A stretch of 64,000 nucleotides of DNA from Allorhizobium ampelinum S4 (GCF_000016285.1 NC_011989.1:2731001-2795000), one strand, 5' to 3'. Shown: positions 19,125 through 28,075, counted from the first letter of the stretch. Notes: generated from the sequence alone by a model not told the origin. Program-made: numbers and translations.

Positions 19125-20042
19125 ATGAAATTGTCGAAACAGTTCCCCGTCAATGCCCTGCGCGTGTTCGAGGCCGTCGCCCGCCACAATGGCTTTACCC
19201 GCGCCGCCGAAGAACTGGGCATGACGCAGACGGCGGTGAGCTACCAGATCAAGTTGCTGGAGGATAATCTCGGCACGCTGCTGTTCCTACGAACGTCAAG
19301 GCAAATCAGCCTGACCGAGGCGGGGGAGCGGCTGCTGCCGAAAACGCGGGAAGGCTTCGAGCTGCTGCGCGAGGCCGTGGCACTGGCAAGGCATGAGGCG
19401 AGCGAAGTTCTGGAAATTCACTCCACGCCAACCTTCGCCTCCCATTGGCTGGCGCGCCATCTCGGCAGCTTTCAACTCCAGCATCCGGGTATTGCCGTGC
19501 GCCTGCTGCGAAGCGATGAGAAGCAGCGGGATTTTGCCCGTGACGGCGGCGATGTCGGCATTCATATCGGCAAGGAGCCGGTAGCCGGATTGATCTGCCA
19601 TCCGATTTTGAAGCTGGATTATGCCCCCATGCTCAGTCCGGCGCTGGCCGACAGCATTGGCGGCATCCGCGAACCCGCAGATCTCCTCAAACTGCCGCGC
19701 GTGAGCAGTTGTGAGGATTGGTGGGCGGACTGGTTTCACAGCGCTGGCATTGCATCTCCCCTGCCAGCCTCTATCGGCCTCGACGCGCAGGGCGCCCTCG
19801 ACCTTCAAGCCGGTGCAGCTATGGCCGGACATGGCGTCGCCATTCTCAGCCCCTTCTATGTCGAGGAAGAACTCGCATCCGGCCGCCTGATCCAGCCCTT
19901 CGAGCTGCTGTTGGGGGATGAGCAGATCTACTGGCTGGTCTACCCGCCATCGCGCCGGACCATGCCGAAGGTCAAAGCCTTTCACCAATGGCTGATCGCA
20001 AGCCTGCCGCCCTTCGAACGGAACGGTGTCCATACGTCCTGA
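19125..20042 (+). CDS. LysR-family transcriptional regulator, GcvA-like
   Basis: This 305-residue DNA-binding regulator has the LysR winged helix at residues 7-66, including the recognition segment GFTRAAEELGMTQTAVSYQIK. The opening MKLSKQFPVNALRVFEAVARH and the effector domain are of the GcvA/AmpR subgroup. That domain has HSTPTFASHWLARHLGSF and the Trp-rich SCEDWWADWFHSAG. The ATG at 19125 fits the usual start of the helix-turn-helix domain, while upstream in-frame starts do not. It points toward puuD-guaD, 124 bp downstream, so it may control purine catabolism. LysR regulators more often act on divergent genes, and none is divergent here. The ligand is unknown. Confidence 0.88.
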   Translation: MKLSKQFPVNALRVFEAVARHNGFTRAAEELGMTQTAVSYQIKLLEDNLGTLLFLRTSRQISLTEAGERLLPKTREGFELLREAVALARHEASEVLEIHSTPTFASHWLARHLGSFQLQHPGIAVRLLRSDEKQRDFARDGGDVGIHIGKEPVAGLICHPILKLDYAPMLSPALADSIGGIREPADLLKLPRVSSCEDWWADWFHSAGIASPLPASIGLDAQGALDLQAGAAMAGHGVAILSPFYVEEELASGRLIQPFELLLGDEQIYWLVYPPSRRTMPKVKAFHQWLIASLPPFERNGVHTS

Positions 20043-20166
20043 TCCCTACCCAATCTGCCTAAAACATGCGCATGCACAATTTTTTACGCATTCCCCACAA
20101 CACGCCCTTCCCTTGGCCGCCAGTATTTTGCAATGTCTCTGGTCGGGAGAGTCAAAGAGGTCAACC

Positions 20167-21399
20167 ATGTATGAATTCGCCATCGCCTGGGAATGGCTGG
20201 CTTTTGCGGTCCGCTGGCTGCATGTCGTCACCGCCATCGCCTGGATCGGCTCTTCCTTCTATTTCATCGCGCTGGATCTCGGTCTCGTCAAACGCCCCGG
20301 CATGCCGGAGGGCGTCTATGGCGAGGAATGGCAGGTGCATGGCGGCGGGTTTTACCACGTGCAGAAATATCTGGTGGCACCCGCCTCGATGCCGCAGCAC
20401 CTGACCTGGTTCAAATGGGAAAGCTATGCCACGTGGCTCTCCGGTTTTGCCATGCTCTGCGTGGTCTATTACGGCGGGGCTGATCTGTTTTTGATCGACC
20501 GCAGCGTGCTCGACCTCACCCAGCCGCAGGCCATCGGCCTGTCGATGGCTTCGCTTGCCATCGGCTGGATCTGTTACGACCTGTTGTGCAAATCCCCGAT
20601 CGGCAAGAATACCTGGGGCCTGATGATCCTGCTCTATATCCTGTTGATTGCCATGGCCTGGGGCTATACGCAGGTGTTTACCGGGCGTGCCGCCTTCTTG
20701 CATCTGGGCGCGTTTACCGCGACGATCATGACCGCCAATGTGTTCTTCATCATCATGCCCAACCAGCGCGTCGTGGTGGCCGATCTGATTGCGGGGCGTA
20801 AGCCCGATCCGAAATACGGCATGATTGCCAAGCAACGCTCGCTGCACAACAACTACCTGACGCTTCCCGTCGTGTTTTTCATGCTGTCCAACCATTATCC
20901 GCTGGCCTTCGCCACCGCCTATAATTGGATTATCGCAGCGCTGGTCTTCCTGATGGGCGTCACCATTCGCCACTGGTTCAACACCACCCATGCCCGCAAA
21001 GGCCGCCCGATCTGGACCTGGATGCTGACCACGGTGATCTTCATCATCATCATGTGGCTGTCCACCGTGCAGAAACCTGATACTGGCGAGCATGCCGCCC
21101 TGTCTCCCATGCAGCAGCAATTCATGGCGGATGCGCATTTTGGCAGCGCCCGCGATATTGTCCAGGCGCGCTGTTCCATGTGCCATGCGGCGGAGCCGGT
21201 CTGGGACGGGCTGACATTTGCGCCCAAGAACGTCAAATTCGAAACCGATGCCGAGATTGCGGCGCATGCCCGGGAGATCTATATCCAGGCCGGACGAAGC
21301 CACGCCATGCCGCCCGGCAATGTTTCCGAGGTCACGCCTCAGGAACGCGCCCTGCTGGTCGCCTGGTATGAAAGTGCTGTGAAAGGCAAAAGCCCGTAA
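20167..21399 (+). CDS. puuD: Membrane urate oxidase PuuD with cytochrome c domain
   Basis: PuuD is an integral-membrane urate-oxidising enzyme that passes electrons to a fused cytochrome c instead of making hydrogen peroxide. It replaces soluble uricase in many alphaproteobacteria. The 410 residues from the ATG at 20167 (GAGG six bases before) show about eight membrane helices with VRWLHVVTAIAWIGSSFYF at the start. They end in a cytochrome c domain with heme motif CSMCH at residues 336-340 and a likely Met ligand in HAMPPGN. The stop codon overlaps the guaD start (TAATG), so the two are translationally coupled. XdhABC upstream makes its substrate, urate, and uraH/uraD further along take its product, 5-hydroxyisourate. 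Confidence 0.94.
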   Translation: MYEFAIAWEWLAFAVRWLHVVTAIAWIGSSFYFIALDLGLVKRPGMPEGVYGEEWQVHGGGFYHVQKYLVAPASMPQHLTWFKWESYATWLSGFAMLCVVYYGGADLFLIDRSVLDLTQPQAIGLSMASLAIGWICYDLLCKSPIGKNTWGLMILLYILLIAMAWGYTQVFTGRAAFLHLGAFTATIMTANVFFIIMPNQRVVVADLIAGRKPDPKYGMIAKQRSLHNNYLTLPVVFFMLSNHYPLAFATAYNWIIAALVFLMGVTIRHWFNTTHARKGRPIWTWMLTTVIFIIIMWLSTVQKPDTGEHAALSPMQQQFMADAHFGSARDIVQARCSMCHAAEPVWDGLTFAPKNVKFETDAEIAAHAREIYIQAGRSHAMPPGNVSEVTPQERALLVAWYESAVKGKSP

Positions 21400-22706
21400 T
21401 GACAAAGACCCTGATCCGTGGACGCCTGCTTTCCTTCCGCAGCCAGCCCCGCGACATCACCGATACCGACAGCTACCTCTTTGAAAGCGATGGCGCAGTC
21501 CTGGTGGAAAACGGCCTGATCCTCGCCTCCGGCGCCTATGACAGTGTCAAGGCAGAGGCCGACGCGCAGACCTTGGAGATCGACCATCGCCCGCATCTGA
21601 TTCTGCCCGGTTTTATCGATTGCCATGTGCATTTTCCGCAAATGCAGGTGATCGGCTCCTATGCCGCCAACCTGCTGGAATGGCTGAACACCTATACCTT
21701 CCCTGAGGAGTGCCGCTTCGTTGAAACCGCTCACGCGGCGCGGATCGCCACGCATTTCTTCGATGAATTTCTGCGTCAGGGTACAACAACGGCGGTGGCC
21801 TATTGCTCGGTCCACAAAACCTCGGCGGATGCCTTCTTTGCCGAGAGCGCAAGGCGCGGTACACGGATGATCGCCGGCAAGGTTATGATGGACCGCAATG
21901 CCCCACAAGGCCTGCTGGACACGCCGCAAAGCGGCTATGACGAGACCAAGGAGCTGATTGAAAGCTGGCACGGACGCGGCCGCAACCTCGTCGCCATCAC
22001 CCCACGCTTTGCCATCACCTCCACACCGGAGCAGATGGAACGGACCCGGGCGCTGGCCCATGAATTCCCGGATCTGCATATCCAGACGCATCTCTCCGAG
22101 AACCGCGAGGAAATAGATTTCACCTCCAGCCTTTACCCTGAGTCATCCGACTATACGGATATCTATGCCCGCTACGGCCTGCTCGGGTGTAAGACCCTGT
22201 TCGGTCACGCCATCCATCTTTCGGAGCGTGAAGCCGATGCTCTCGCAGAGTCAGGCTCTGTCGCGGTGCATTGCCCAACGTCAAACCTGTTCCTTGGCTC
22301 CGGCCTGTTTCCGCTGAAAGCCATCCAGCGCCGGGACATGCCGGTGCGCGTTGCCCTTGCTACCGATATCGGCGGCGGCACCAGCTATTCCATGCTGCGC
22401 ACCCTTGATGAGGCCTACAAGATCCAGCAATTGCTGGGCGAACGGCTGAACCCGCTGGACAGTTTCTACCATATGACGCTGGGCAATGCTGAGGCCCTGT
22501 CACTCTCCGACAAGATCGGCACGCTAGACCCCGGCACCGAGGCCGATCTGGTGGTGCTCAATGCCCATGCCACCCCGGCCATGGCGCTGAAAATGGAAGC
22601 CGTGACCTCGCTGACCGAAGAACTGTTCCTGATGCAGACGCTCGGCGATGACCGGGTGGTGGTGGAAACCTATGTGGCGGGCGTGGCGTCGAAACCGCGG
22701 ATTTAA
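21399..22706 (+). CDS. guaD: Guanine deaminase
   Basis: GuaD hydrolyses guanine to xanthine and ammonia, feeding xanthine dehydrogenase. The 435-residue amidohydrolase has the zinc motif DCHVHFPQ with His76 and His78, the PFPECRF-like FPEECRF helix of guanine deaminases, and CSVHKTSADAFF. The further zinc His is in IQTHLSEN, and the catalytic pair is in FGHAIHLS and ATDIGGGTSYSML. Length and motifs are typical. Its ATG overlaps the puuD stop by one base. After its TAA comes a structured leader and then the ABC importer, so guaD may be the last gene of the puuD-guaD unit. Cytoplasmic. Confidence 0.96.
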   Translation: MTKTLIRGRLLSFRSQPRDITDTDSYLFESDGAVLVENGLILASGAYDSVKAEADAQTLEIDHRPHLILPGFIDCHVHFPQMQVIGSYAANLLEWLNTYTFPEECRFVETAHAARIATHFFDEFLRQGTTTAVAYCSVHKTSADAFFAESARRGTRMIAGKVMMDRNAPQGLLDTPQSGYDETKELIESWHGRGRNLVAITPRFAITSTPEQMERTRALAHEFPDLHIQTHLSENREEIDFTSSLYPESSDYTDIYARYGLLGCKTLFGHAIHLSEREADALAESGSVAVHCPTSNLFLGSGLFPLKAIQRRDMPVRVALATDIGGGTSYSMLRTLDEAYKIQQLLGERLNPLDSFYHMTLGNAEALSLSDKIGTLDPGTEADLVVLNAHATPAMALKMEAVTSLTEELFLMQTLGDDRVVVETYVAGVASKPRI

Positions 22707-22773
22707 CAATCCGTTGTTTTTTCGCCCTCTGAAAGCTGACTGAAAGCTAGCGCTGCTACAAACGCTCCACCAT

Positions 22774-22825
22774 CCCGTGGAGGAGACGCGCCGGGGAGCG
22801 CGCCACGGGACTGACCCAGAGGAGG
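22774..22825 (+). promoter_or_regulatory. Structured leader before the ABC importer operon
   Basis: CCCGTGG at 22774-22780 pairs with CCACGGG at 22803-22809. Within it CGCGC (22787-22791) pairs with GCGCG (22798-22802) around a CGGGGA loop, leaving a six-base AGGAGA bulge on the 5' side only. The ribosome-binding site AGAGGAGG follows at 22818-22825. The stem is strong enough to be regulatory. Because the gene encodes an NMT1-type protein in a purine locus, a xanthine-I (NMT1 motif) riboswitch comes to mind, but I could not match its conserved internal loop. Confidence 0.4.
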
Positions 22826-22834
22826 ATAATATCC

Positions 22835-23854
22835 ATGCGTTCCACACGCCAATTTTTCCGCGCACTTTCGCTGTGCGCAGTCGCTGCCGCCAGCCTGACG
22901 GCCAGCACCGCGCTGTCGCAGGCTGCCGAAAAGATCACCATCATGGTCGGCGGTTTTGAAAAGCAGATCTATCTGCCCGCCAAACTGACCGAGAGCCTTG
23001 GCTATTTCAAGGAAGAAGGCCTTGATGTCGAGCTGCTGAACGAAGCGGCTGGCGTCGATGCCGAAAACCAGCTTCTGGCCGGTGCTGTGCACGGCGTGGT
23101 CGGTTTCTACGACCATTGCGTCGATCTGCAAGCCAAGGGCAAGTTCGTCGAATCCGTCGTACAATTCAGCCAGGCACCGGGCGAAGTCCAGCTGGTTTCA
23201 ACCAAGAACCCTGAAATCAAGAACTTTGCCGATTTCAAGGGCAAGACGCTGGGTGTGACCGGGCTTGGCTCCTCCACCAATTTCCTCACCCTCTACATGG
23301 CCTCCAAGGCCGGGTTGAAGCCCGGCGAGATTGTCACCATTCCGGTCGGAGCGGGCGGCACGTTCATTGCCGCCATGCAGCAGGCCAGCATCCAGGGCGG
23401 CATGACCACCGAACCGACGATTTCGCGCATGGTGAAGACCGGCGAAGCCTCGATTCTGGTCGATCTGCGCACCGTGGACAAGACCCGCGAAGCACTGGGC
23501 GGCACCTATCCGGCCGCCTCGCTCTACATGGAAACCGCCTGGGTCAAGGAACATAAGGAAGACGTGCAGAAGCTTGCTAACGCCTTCGTCAAGACGCTGA
23601 AATTCATCAACACCCATTCGGCTGCCGAAATCGCTGAAAAAATGCCGAAGGATTTCTACGTTGGCGATAAGGAGGGCTATATCAAGGCTCTCGAGGCTGG
23701 CAAGGGCATGTTCACCCCCGATGGCGTGATGCCGGAAGATGGCCCGCCGACGGTTCTGGCCGTGCTCTCGGAGTTTTCCAAGAACGTCAAGGGCAAGAAG
23801 ATCGACCTGTCCAAGACCTATACGACCGAATTCGTCAAGAACGCCAAGTTCTGA
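22835..23854 (+). CDS. ABC transporter substrate-binding protein, NMT1/THI5-like
   Basis: This is a periplasmic binding protein of 339 residues with a clear signal peptide (basic start, hydrophobic core, cleavage near LSQAAE). The mature part is of the NMT1/SsuA/THI5 class: IMVGGFEKQIYLPAKLTESL at about residues 36-55, then YFKEEGLDVEL, and the two-lobe signature GKTLGVTGLGSSTNFLTLYM. The neighbouring ATPase and permease complete an importer. This class binds nitrogenous heterocycles, sulfonates or pyrimidines. Next to guaD, puuD and xdhABC the most likely cargo is a purine or its breakdown product, by context only. A hairpin follows the stop codon (23860-23890), probably raising the level of this protein over its partners. 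Confidence 0.87.
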   Translation: MRSTRQFFRALSLCAVAAASLTASTALSQAAEKITIMVGGFEKQIYLPAKLTESLGYFKEEGLDVELLNEAAGVDAENQLLAGAVHGVVGFYDHCVDLQAKGKFVESVVQFSQAPGEVQLVSTKNPEIKNFADFKGKTLGVTGLGSSTNFLTLYMASKAGLKPGEIVTIPVGAGGTFIAAMQQASIQGGMTTEPTISRMVKTGEASILVDLRTVDKTREALGGTYPAASLYMETAWVKEHKEDVQKLANAFVKTLKFINTHSAAEIAEKMPKDFYVGDKEGYIKALEAGKGMFTPDGVMPEDGPPTVLAVLSEFSKNVKGKKIDLSKTYTTEFVKNAKF

Positions 23855-23859
23855 TTTTC

Positions 23860-23890
23860 AGGGCCGCCAGTCACTTGGCCGGGCGGCCCT
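23860..23890 (+). terminator. Intra-operon hairpin after the binding-protein gene
   Basis: AGGGCCGCC at 23860-23868 pairs with GGCGGCCCT at 23882-23890, followed by a pyrimidine-rich tract with few consecutive T. It is likely a partial terminator or 3'-end stabiliser, as is common between a binding-protein gene and its transporter genes. Confidence 0.6.
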
Positions 23891-23947
23891 TTCCTCTCCT
23901 TTAACGACCACACTCTGCGGGCCTGACGCTCGCCGGAAGGATGTCCC

Positions 23948-24766
23948 ATGGCCAAAGATCAGAGCCGGACCCCGGCTATCGAACTCATTAATGTGACGCG
24001 CCGTTTCGTCTCCCCCACCGGCAAGACGCTGACCGCGCTGAAAGATTTCAACATGGCGGTGGAGCGCGGCGAATTCGTCGCCGTCGTCGGCCCGACCGGC
24101 TGCGGCAAATCCACCACGCTTAACCTCGTCACCGGCCTTGCCAAGCCCAGCGCTGGCGAAGTGCGGTTGATGGGCGGCCCGGTCAACGGCATCGACCCAC
24201 GCGTCGGCTTCGCCTTTCAGAAGGATGCGCTGTTTCCGTGGAAGAATGTCATCGACAATGTCATGGCCGGTCCGCTGTTTCGCGGCAAATCCAAAACCGA
24301 AGCAGAAAAGCTGGCGAAAGACTGGCTGGCCCGCGTCGGCCTTGGCAAGTTCCTGCATCACTATCCCCACCAGCTTTCGGGCGGCATGAGGAAGCGCGTG
24401 GCCTTGGCCCAGACCTTCATCAACGAGCCGGAAATCCTGCTGATGGACGAGCCGTTCTCGGCGCTGGACGTTCAGACCCGCACCGTGATGCATGAGGAAT
24501 TGCTGAAGCTGTGGGCCGAGCGCAAGGCCTCGGTGATTTTCGTCACCCACGATCTGGAAGAAGCCGTAGCGCTGGCCGACAAGGTCTATGTGCTGACCGC
24601 CGGTCCGGCCACGGTGAAATCCGTCTACCCCATCGCGCTGCCGCGCCCGCGTGTTGTCTCCGAGATCCGCTACGAGCCGGAATTTGTCGAATATTGCAAG
24701 ACGATCTGGGAAGACATGCGCCAGGAAGTGGAAACCAGCTACCGCCGCGCCAGCGAAGCCGCCTGA
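23948..24766 (+). CDS. ABC transporter ATP-binding protein
   Basis: This is the 272-residue nucleotide-binding subunit of the importer. Walker A is GPTGCGKST at about residues 51-59, the Q-loop is AFQKDALFPW, the signature is LSGGMRKR, Walker B is ILLMDEPFSALD and the switch is VTHD. The sequence belongs to the SsuB/TauB/NrtD type that pairs with NMT1-class binding proteins. The signature has Met-Arg after LSGG, where Gln-Gln/Lys is most usual, which is common in this subgroup. It sits between the binding-protein and permease genes and works at the inner face of the membrane. The start at 23948 follows a GGAAGG. Confidence 0.93.
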   Translation: MAKDQSRTPAIELINVTRRFVSPTGKTLTALKDFNMAVERGEFVAVVGPTGCGKSTTLNLVTGLAKPSAGEVRLMGGPVNGIDPRVGFAFQKDALFPWKNVIDNVMAGPLFRGKSKTEAEKLAKDWLARVGLGKFLHHYPHQLSGGMRKRVALAQTFINEPEILLMDEPFSALDVQTRTVMHEELLKLWAERKASVIFVTHDLEEAVALADKVYVLTAGPATVKSVYPIALPRPRVVSEIRYEPEFVEYCKTIWEDMRQEVETSYRRASEAA

Positions 24767-24779
24767 GGAGGATAGAATT

Positions 24780-25667
24780 ATGGCAGACATTAGCATGCAA
24801 AGCCCGGCCACACCTGCGGCCACCTTTCGCGCCGGCACGTCCGACAAGGAAATCGAGGCCGCCGCCCTCAAATCCGTCAAGCGCCGCAAGCAGATCGTGC
24901 TGTTCTGGCAAATCGCCATTCTGGTTGGCGTGCTGACACTCTGGCAGGTGGCTTCCGACCAGACCTGGATCGACCCGTTCTTCTATGCCAGCCCCTATGC
25001 GGTGGTGGAGCGGATCTATGACTGGGCCGTCAATGGCACCACGGAAGGGTCGCTCTGGTACAATCTCGGCATTACCATGGAAGAGGCGCTGATCGGCTTC
25101 TTCTCCGGCTCGATTGCCGGTGTGGTGGTCGGTATCGGCCTTGGTCGCAACAAGCTGCTGTCGGACATTTTCTCCGTCTATATCAAGGCGATCAACTCTA
25201 TCCCCCGCGTGGTTTTGGCGCCAATCTTCATCATGATCATGGGCCTCGGCCTTGCCTCCAAGGTGGCGCTGGCCTTCATCATGGTGTTCTTCGTGGTATT
25301 CGCCAACGCCTTCCAGGGCGTGCGCGAAGCCGACCAGGACATGATTGCCAATGCCCGCATTCTCGGTGCCAGCGACTGGCAGGTGACCAAGGCGGTGATC
25401 GTGCCCTCAGCGATGAGCTGGATCTTCGCCAGCCTGCACGTCTCCTTCGGCTTTGCTATCATCGGTGCCATCGTCGGCGAATTCGTCGGCGCCCGCTACG
25501 GCATCGGCCAGTTGATCTCGATTGCCAAAGGCACCTTCGACGCCGCTGGCATGTTCGCCGCCATCGTCCTCGTCATGATCATCACACTCGCCGCCGAATA
25601 TGTGATGACGCTGATCGAAAACCGCCTGGCCAAATGGCGCCCGCAGCAGAGCCTCGACACGCATTGA
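24780..25667 (+). CDS. ABC transporter permease
   Basis: This is a BPD-type inner-membrane permease of 295 residues with about six helices. The EAA loop is seen as ANARILGASDWQVTKAVIVP. The ATG at 24780 is preceded by TGAGGAGG and lies 13 bp after the ATPase stop, so the two genes are cotranscribed. An N-terminal 35-residue polar extension before the first helix is typical for the SsuC/TauC/ThiX group. An intrinsic terminator at 25702-25735 ends the operon. With the binding protein and ATPase it forms one importer, probably for a purine-related compound. Confidence 0.92.
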   Translation: MADISMQSPATPAATFRAGTSDKEIEAAALKSVKRRKQIVLFWQIAILVGVLTLWQVASDQTWIDPFFYASPYAVVERIYDWAVNGTTEGSLWYNLGITMEEALIGFFSGSIAGVVVGIGLGRNKLLSDIFSVYIKAINSIPRVVLAPIFIMIMGLGLASKVALAFIMVFFVVFANAFQGVREADQDMIANARILGASDWQVTKAVIVPSAMSWIFASLHVSFGFAIIGAIVGEFVGARYGIGQLISIAKGTFDAAGMFAAIVLVMIITLAAEYVMTLIENRLAKWRPQQSLDTH

Positions 25668-25701
25668 GGTGAGTTGACGGAAGCAAATACTCCTCCCGGC
25701 A

Positions 25702-25735
25702 AGCCGCTCGCGACGTAAGTTGCGGGCGGTTTTTG
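25702..25735 (+). terminator. Intrinsic terminator of the ABC importer operon
   Basis: CCGCTCGCGAC at 25704-25714 pairs, with a few G-T pairs, with GTTGCGGGCGG at 25719-25729 across a GTAA loop. A run of five T follows at 25730-25734. It is 36 bp after the permease stop. Confidence 0.85.
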
Positions 25736-25803
25736 ATATTTTGATAACGCGTCATTGCGCCTCTTCGTCATGCTCGGCCCTGTGCCGGGCATCTAACCAC
25801 AGT

Positions 25804-25904
25804 GGGGTATCCTGTAGAGTCAACCATGGGCTGGCGGTAGCAGACCCTTGGGACAAGCCCAAGGGTGACGGAAGAAGACGCGATCTTTCACCACAGGATA
25901 CACC
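25804..25904. repeat. 101-bp nested inverted repeat
   Basis: The outer arms GGGGTATCCTGT at 25804-25815 and ACAGGATACACC at 25893-25904 match in 11 of 12 positions. The centre contains ACCCTTGGG-ACAAG-CCCAAGGGT at 25844-25866, a perfect 9-bp stem. The inner motif resembles a palindrome widely dispersed in alphaproteobacterial genomes. It lies between the convergent importer operon and argG. Confidence 0.75.
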
Positions 25905-25921
25905 TGCGATTGGCGCAAACC

Positions 25922-27151
25922 TCATTTCGACCGCATAACGCTTCTGTTGCGCGCACCCCAACTTTTCAAGCGTAGTCCGTTCAACCGGATAAAGCCTTCG
26001 GCATCATGGTGATCGTAGCTGCCCGATCCCTCTTCAAAGGTCACCAGATCCATCGAATAGAGGGAATAGGGTGACGTGCGGGCGATGACACGCGCCTGAC
26101 CTTTGTAGAGGCTCACTGTCACCTCCCCGGCAACATAATCCTGGCTTCGGTCGATCAAGGCCTGCAACATCTCCCGTTCCGGCGCAAACCAGAAGCCATT
26201 GTAAACCAGTTCGGCATACCGGGGCATGATCTCATCCTTCAAATGCGCTGCTGCCCGGTCGAGGGTAATGGACTCGATACCGCGATGCGCAGCAAGCAAG
26301 ATGGTACCGCCCGGCGTCTCGTATATCCCACGGGATTTCATGCCGATGAAGCGATTTTCAACAAGATCGAGCCTTCCAATTCCATGCCGCCCACCCAAAC
26401 TGTTTAATTTCGTCAGTAAGGCGGCTGGAGATAAATTCTCGCCGTTTAGAGAGATGGCATCACCCTTTTCAAAGCCGATTGTGATGATGTCAGGCACATC
26501 GGGAGCATGAATAGGATCAACCGTCCGCTGATAGACATGAGCGGGAGCAACCACGGACGGATCTTCCAAAGCCTTGCCTTCGGTAGAGGTGTGCAGCAGG
26601 TTCGCATCGGTGGAGAAAGGCGCTTCTCCGAGCTTGTCGTGAGGGATCGTGATCTGATGCGTCTGTGCGTATTCAATCAACTGCGTGCGTGACTGGATAC
26701 TCCAAATGCGCCAAGGAGCGATGACACTGATTGACGGATCAAGCGCATTGGCGGCCAGTTCGAACCGGACCTGATCATTGCCCTTGCCAGTCGCACCATG
26801 GGCAATGGCATCGGCCCCAACGTCCTGAGCAATGCTGATGAGATGTTTGGCGATCAAAGGTCGGGCAATCGAACTGCCCAGAAGATACTGGCCTTCATAG
26901 AGCGCATTGGCGCGCATCATCGGGAAGACGAAATCGCGAACGAATTCTTCTCGAAGATCATCAATGCGAATATCCTCAATGCCCAGCCTTTGCGCATTCT
27001 GACGCGCCGGTTCAAGCTCTTCGCCCTGCCCAAGATCAGCGGTAAAGGTGATGATCTCGCAGCCATAGGTCTCCTGCAACCACTTCAGGACCACGGACGT
27101 ATCCAGGCCGCCGGAATAAGCCAGTACCAGTTTTTTGATTTCCCTTGCCAT
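25922..27151 (-). CDS. argG: Argininosuccinate synthase
   Basis: ArgG joins citrulline and aspartate with ATP to form argininosuccinate, the penultimate step of arginine synthesis. The 409 residues open with the N-type PP-loop [17 protein letters not shown] and hold the conserved [14 protein letters not shown], the substrate motif [15 protein letters not shown] and [17 protein letters not shown]. The protein looks complete. It differs clearly from the housekeeping rhizobial ArgG as I remember it and has lower G+C than the surrounding genes, so it may be a second copy. It is divergent from an Lrp/AsnC regulator across a 126-bp A+T-rich region, which suggests specific amino-acid control. Confidence 0.95.
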   Translation of the reverse strand: MAREIKKLVLAYSGGLDTSVVLKWLQETYGCEIITFTADLGQGEELEPARQNAQRLGIEDIRIDDLREEFVRDFVFPMMRANALYEGQYLLGSSIARPLIAKHLISIAQDVGADAIAHGATGKGNDQVRFELAANALDPSISVIAPWRIWSIQSRTQLIEYAQTHQITIPHDKLGEAPFSTDANLLHTSTEGKALEDPSVVAPAHVYQRTVDPIHAPDVPDIITIGFEKGDAISLNGENLSPAALLTKLNSLGGRHGIGRLDLVENRFIGMKSRGIYETPGGTILLAAHRGIESITLDRAAAHLKDEIMPRYAELVYNGFWFAPEREMLQALIDRSQDYVAGEVTVSLYKGQARVIARTSPYSLYSMDLVTFEEGSGSYDHHDAEGFIRLNGLRLKSWGARNRSVMRSK

Positions 27152-27277
27152 CGTTCTAGTCTCCAGATTGATAACTGAAAGAATAGGTCAATCTCTGCGC
27201 AATGAGGTTGCGAAAAGGCTATCATAATCCCATATATTGGCATATAATTTTAATATTATACGATTGAAAGATAGAAA
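27152..27277. promoter_or_regulatory. Divergent argG/lrp promoter region
   Basis: The 126 bp between the two start codons become very A+T-rich near the regulator (TATATTGGCATATAATTTTA and AATATTATACG around 27232-27263). Interrupted A/T palindromes of this kind fit the loose, DNA-bending sites used by Lrp/AsnC proteins. No exact operator can be claimed. Confidence 0.4.
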
Positions 27278-27745
27278 ATGCCTTACACTTTGGACGATAT
27301 AGATCGCCGCATTTTGCGGGCACTTCAAAAAAACGGACGTATTTCCAATGTCGATCTGGCCCAGCAGGTCGGGCTGTCTCCTTCTCCCTGCCTGCGGCGC
27401 GTGCGACTGCTGGAAGAGGCAGGCATTATCGACCGCTATGTTGCGGTGCTAAACCCGGCAAAGGTTGGCGCCGGGCTGACTGTGTTTGCGCGGGTGTGGT
27501 TCAAGACACAGGACGCGCAGCTCACCCTGCAATTTGCCGAGGCGATCAGGAAATTTCCGGAAGTTATCGAATGCTATCTGACGACAGGCGAATGCGACGC
27601 CATTCTGCGCATCGCCACCGCCGATCTACACAGCTATTGGCGCTTCCAGGCCGACCACCTCACCCGAATACCAAGCGTCCTCAGCGTGAAAACGGACGTG
27701 CCAATGGAAACACTGAAGCAGAGCTACGAATTGCCATTGGGATGA
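27278..27745 (+). CDS. Lrp/AsnC-family transcriptional regulator
   Basis: This is a 155-residue regulator with the N-terminal winged helix (LDDIDRRILRALQKNGRISN, then VDLAQQVGLSPSPCLRRVRL) and the C-terminal RAM/AsnC ligand domain. That domain has VIECYLTTGECDAILRIA and ends near the conserved oligomer interface. Members form octamers and sense amino acids. The divergent argG is the obvious target, so arginine, citrulline or aspartate is a plausible effector. This is an inference from gene order. Length and domains are standard. It is followed by a MazEF pair that is unlikely to be functionally related. Confidence 0.93.
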   Translation: MPYTLDDIDRRILRALQKNGRISNVDLAQQVGLSPSPCLRRVRLLEEAGIIDRYVAVLNPAKVGAGLTVFARVWFKTQDAQLTLQFAEAIRKFPEVIECYLTTGECDAILRIATADLHSYWRFQADHLTRIPSVLSVKTDVPMETLKQSYELPLG

Positions 27746-27850
27746 GAATAGTCGAACGCATGGCGAATGATCGCGGCTGGTTTATTGAAGCCGCTCCAAT
27801 TCACAAACACCCATAATCCCATACGTTACATGTAACGAAAGGAGCCCCCA

Positions 27851-28075
27851 TTGCCGACACCCGTCAATCACCGTGTACAAAAACGGCGCGATGCCTTGCG
27901 TGCTGCGGGATTGCGACCTGTGCAAATCTGGGTGCCGGATACGCGTCGGCCTGGTTTTATCGAGGAATGCCATCGTCAATCCATGGCGGTTGCGGCTGCC
28001 GATGGGACTGATGGTGATGTTCTGGCTTTCATGGATGATGCTCTGATCGATCTCAATAACGAGTATCCCGAGTGA
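27851..28075 (+). CDS. MazE-family antitoxin (DUF3018 type)
   Basis: This is a 74-residue protein starting at TTG 27851 just after an AAAGGAG ribosome-binding site. It has the DUF3018 pattern: VQKRRDALRAAGLRPVQIWV followed by PDTRRPGFIEECHRQS and an acidic tail with FMDDALIDL. DUF3018 proteins are the antitoxin partners of MazF/PemK toxins in alphaproteobacteria. They bind their own operator through the N-terminus and neutralise the toxin with the acidic tail. Its TGA overlaps the GTG of the toxin gene (GTGA), the usual coupling in type II modules. The symbol mazE would be by role only. Confidence 0.85.
   Translation: MPTPVNHRVQKRRDALRAAGLRPVQIWVPDTRRPGFIEECHRQSMAVAAADGTDGDVLAFMDDALIDLNNEYPE

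Noticed and set aside
20161..21405. A 414-codon open frame antisense to puuD
   Set aside because: PuuD has membrane helices and a heme motif on the plus strand; the antisense frame is explained by composition.
22774..22825. Definite call of a xanthine-I riboswitch
   Set aside because: Only the gene context and a hairpin support it; the conserved internal loop expected for this class could not be found by eye, so it is kept as a hypothesis only.
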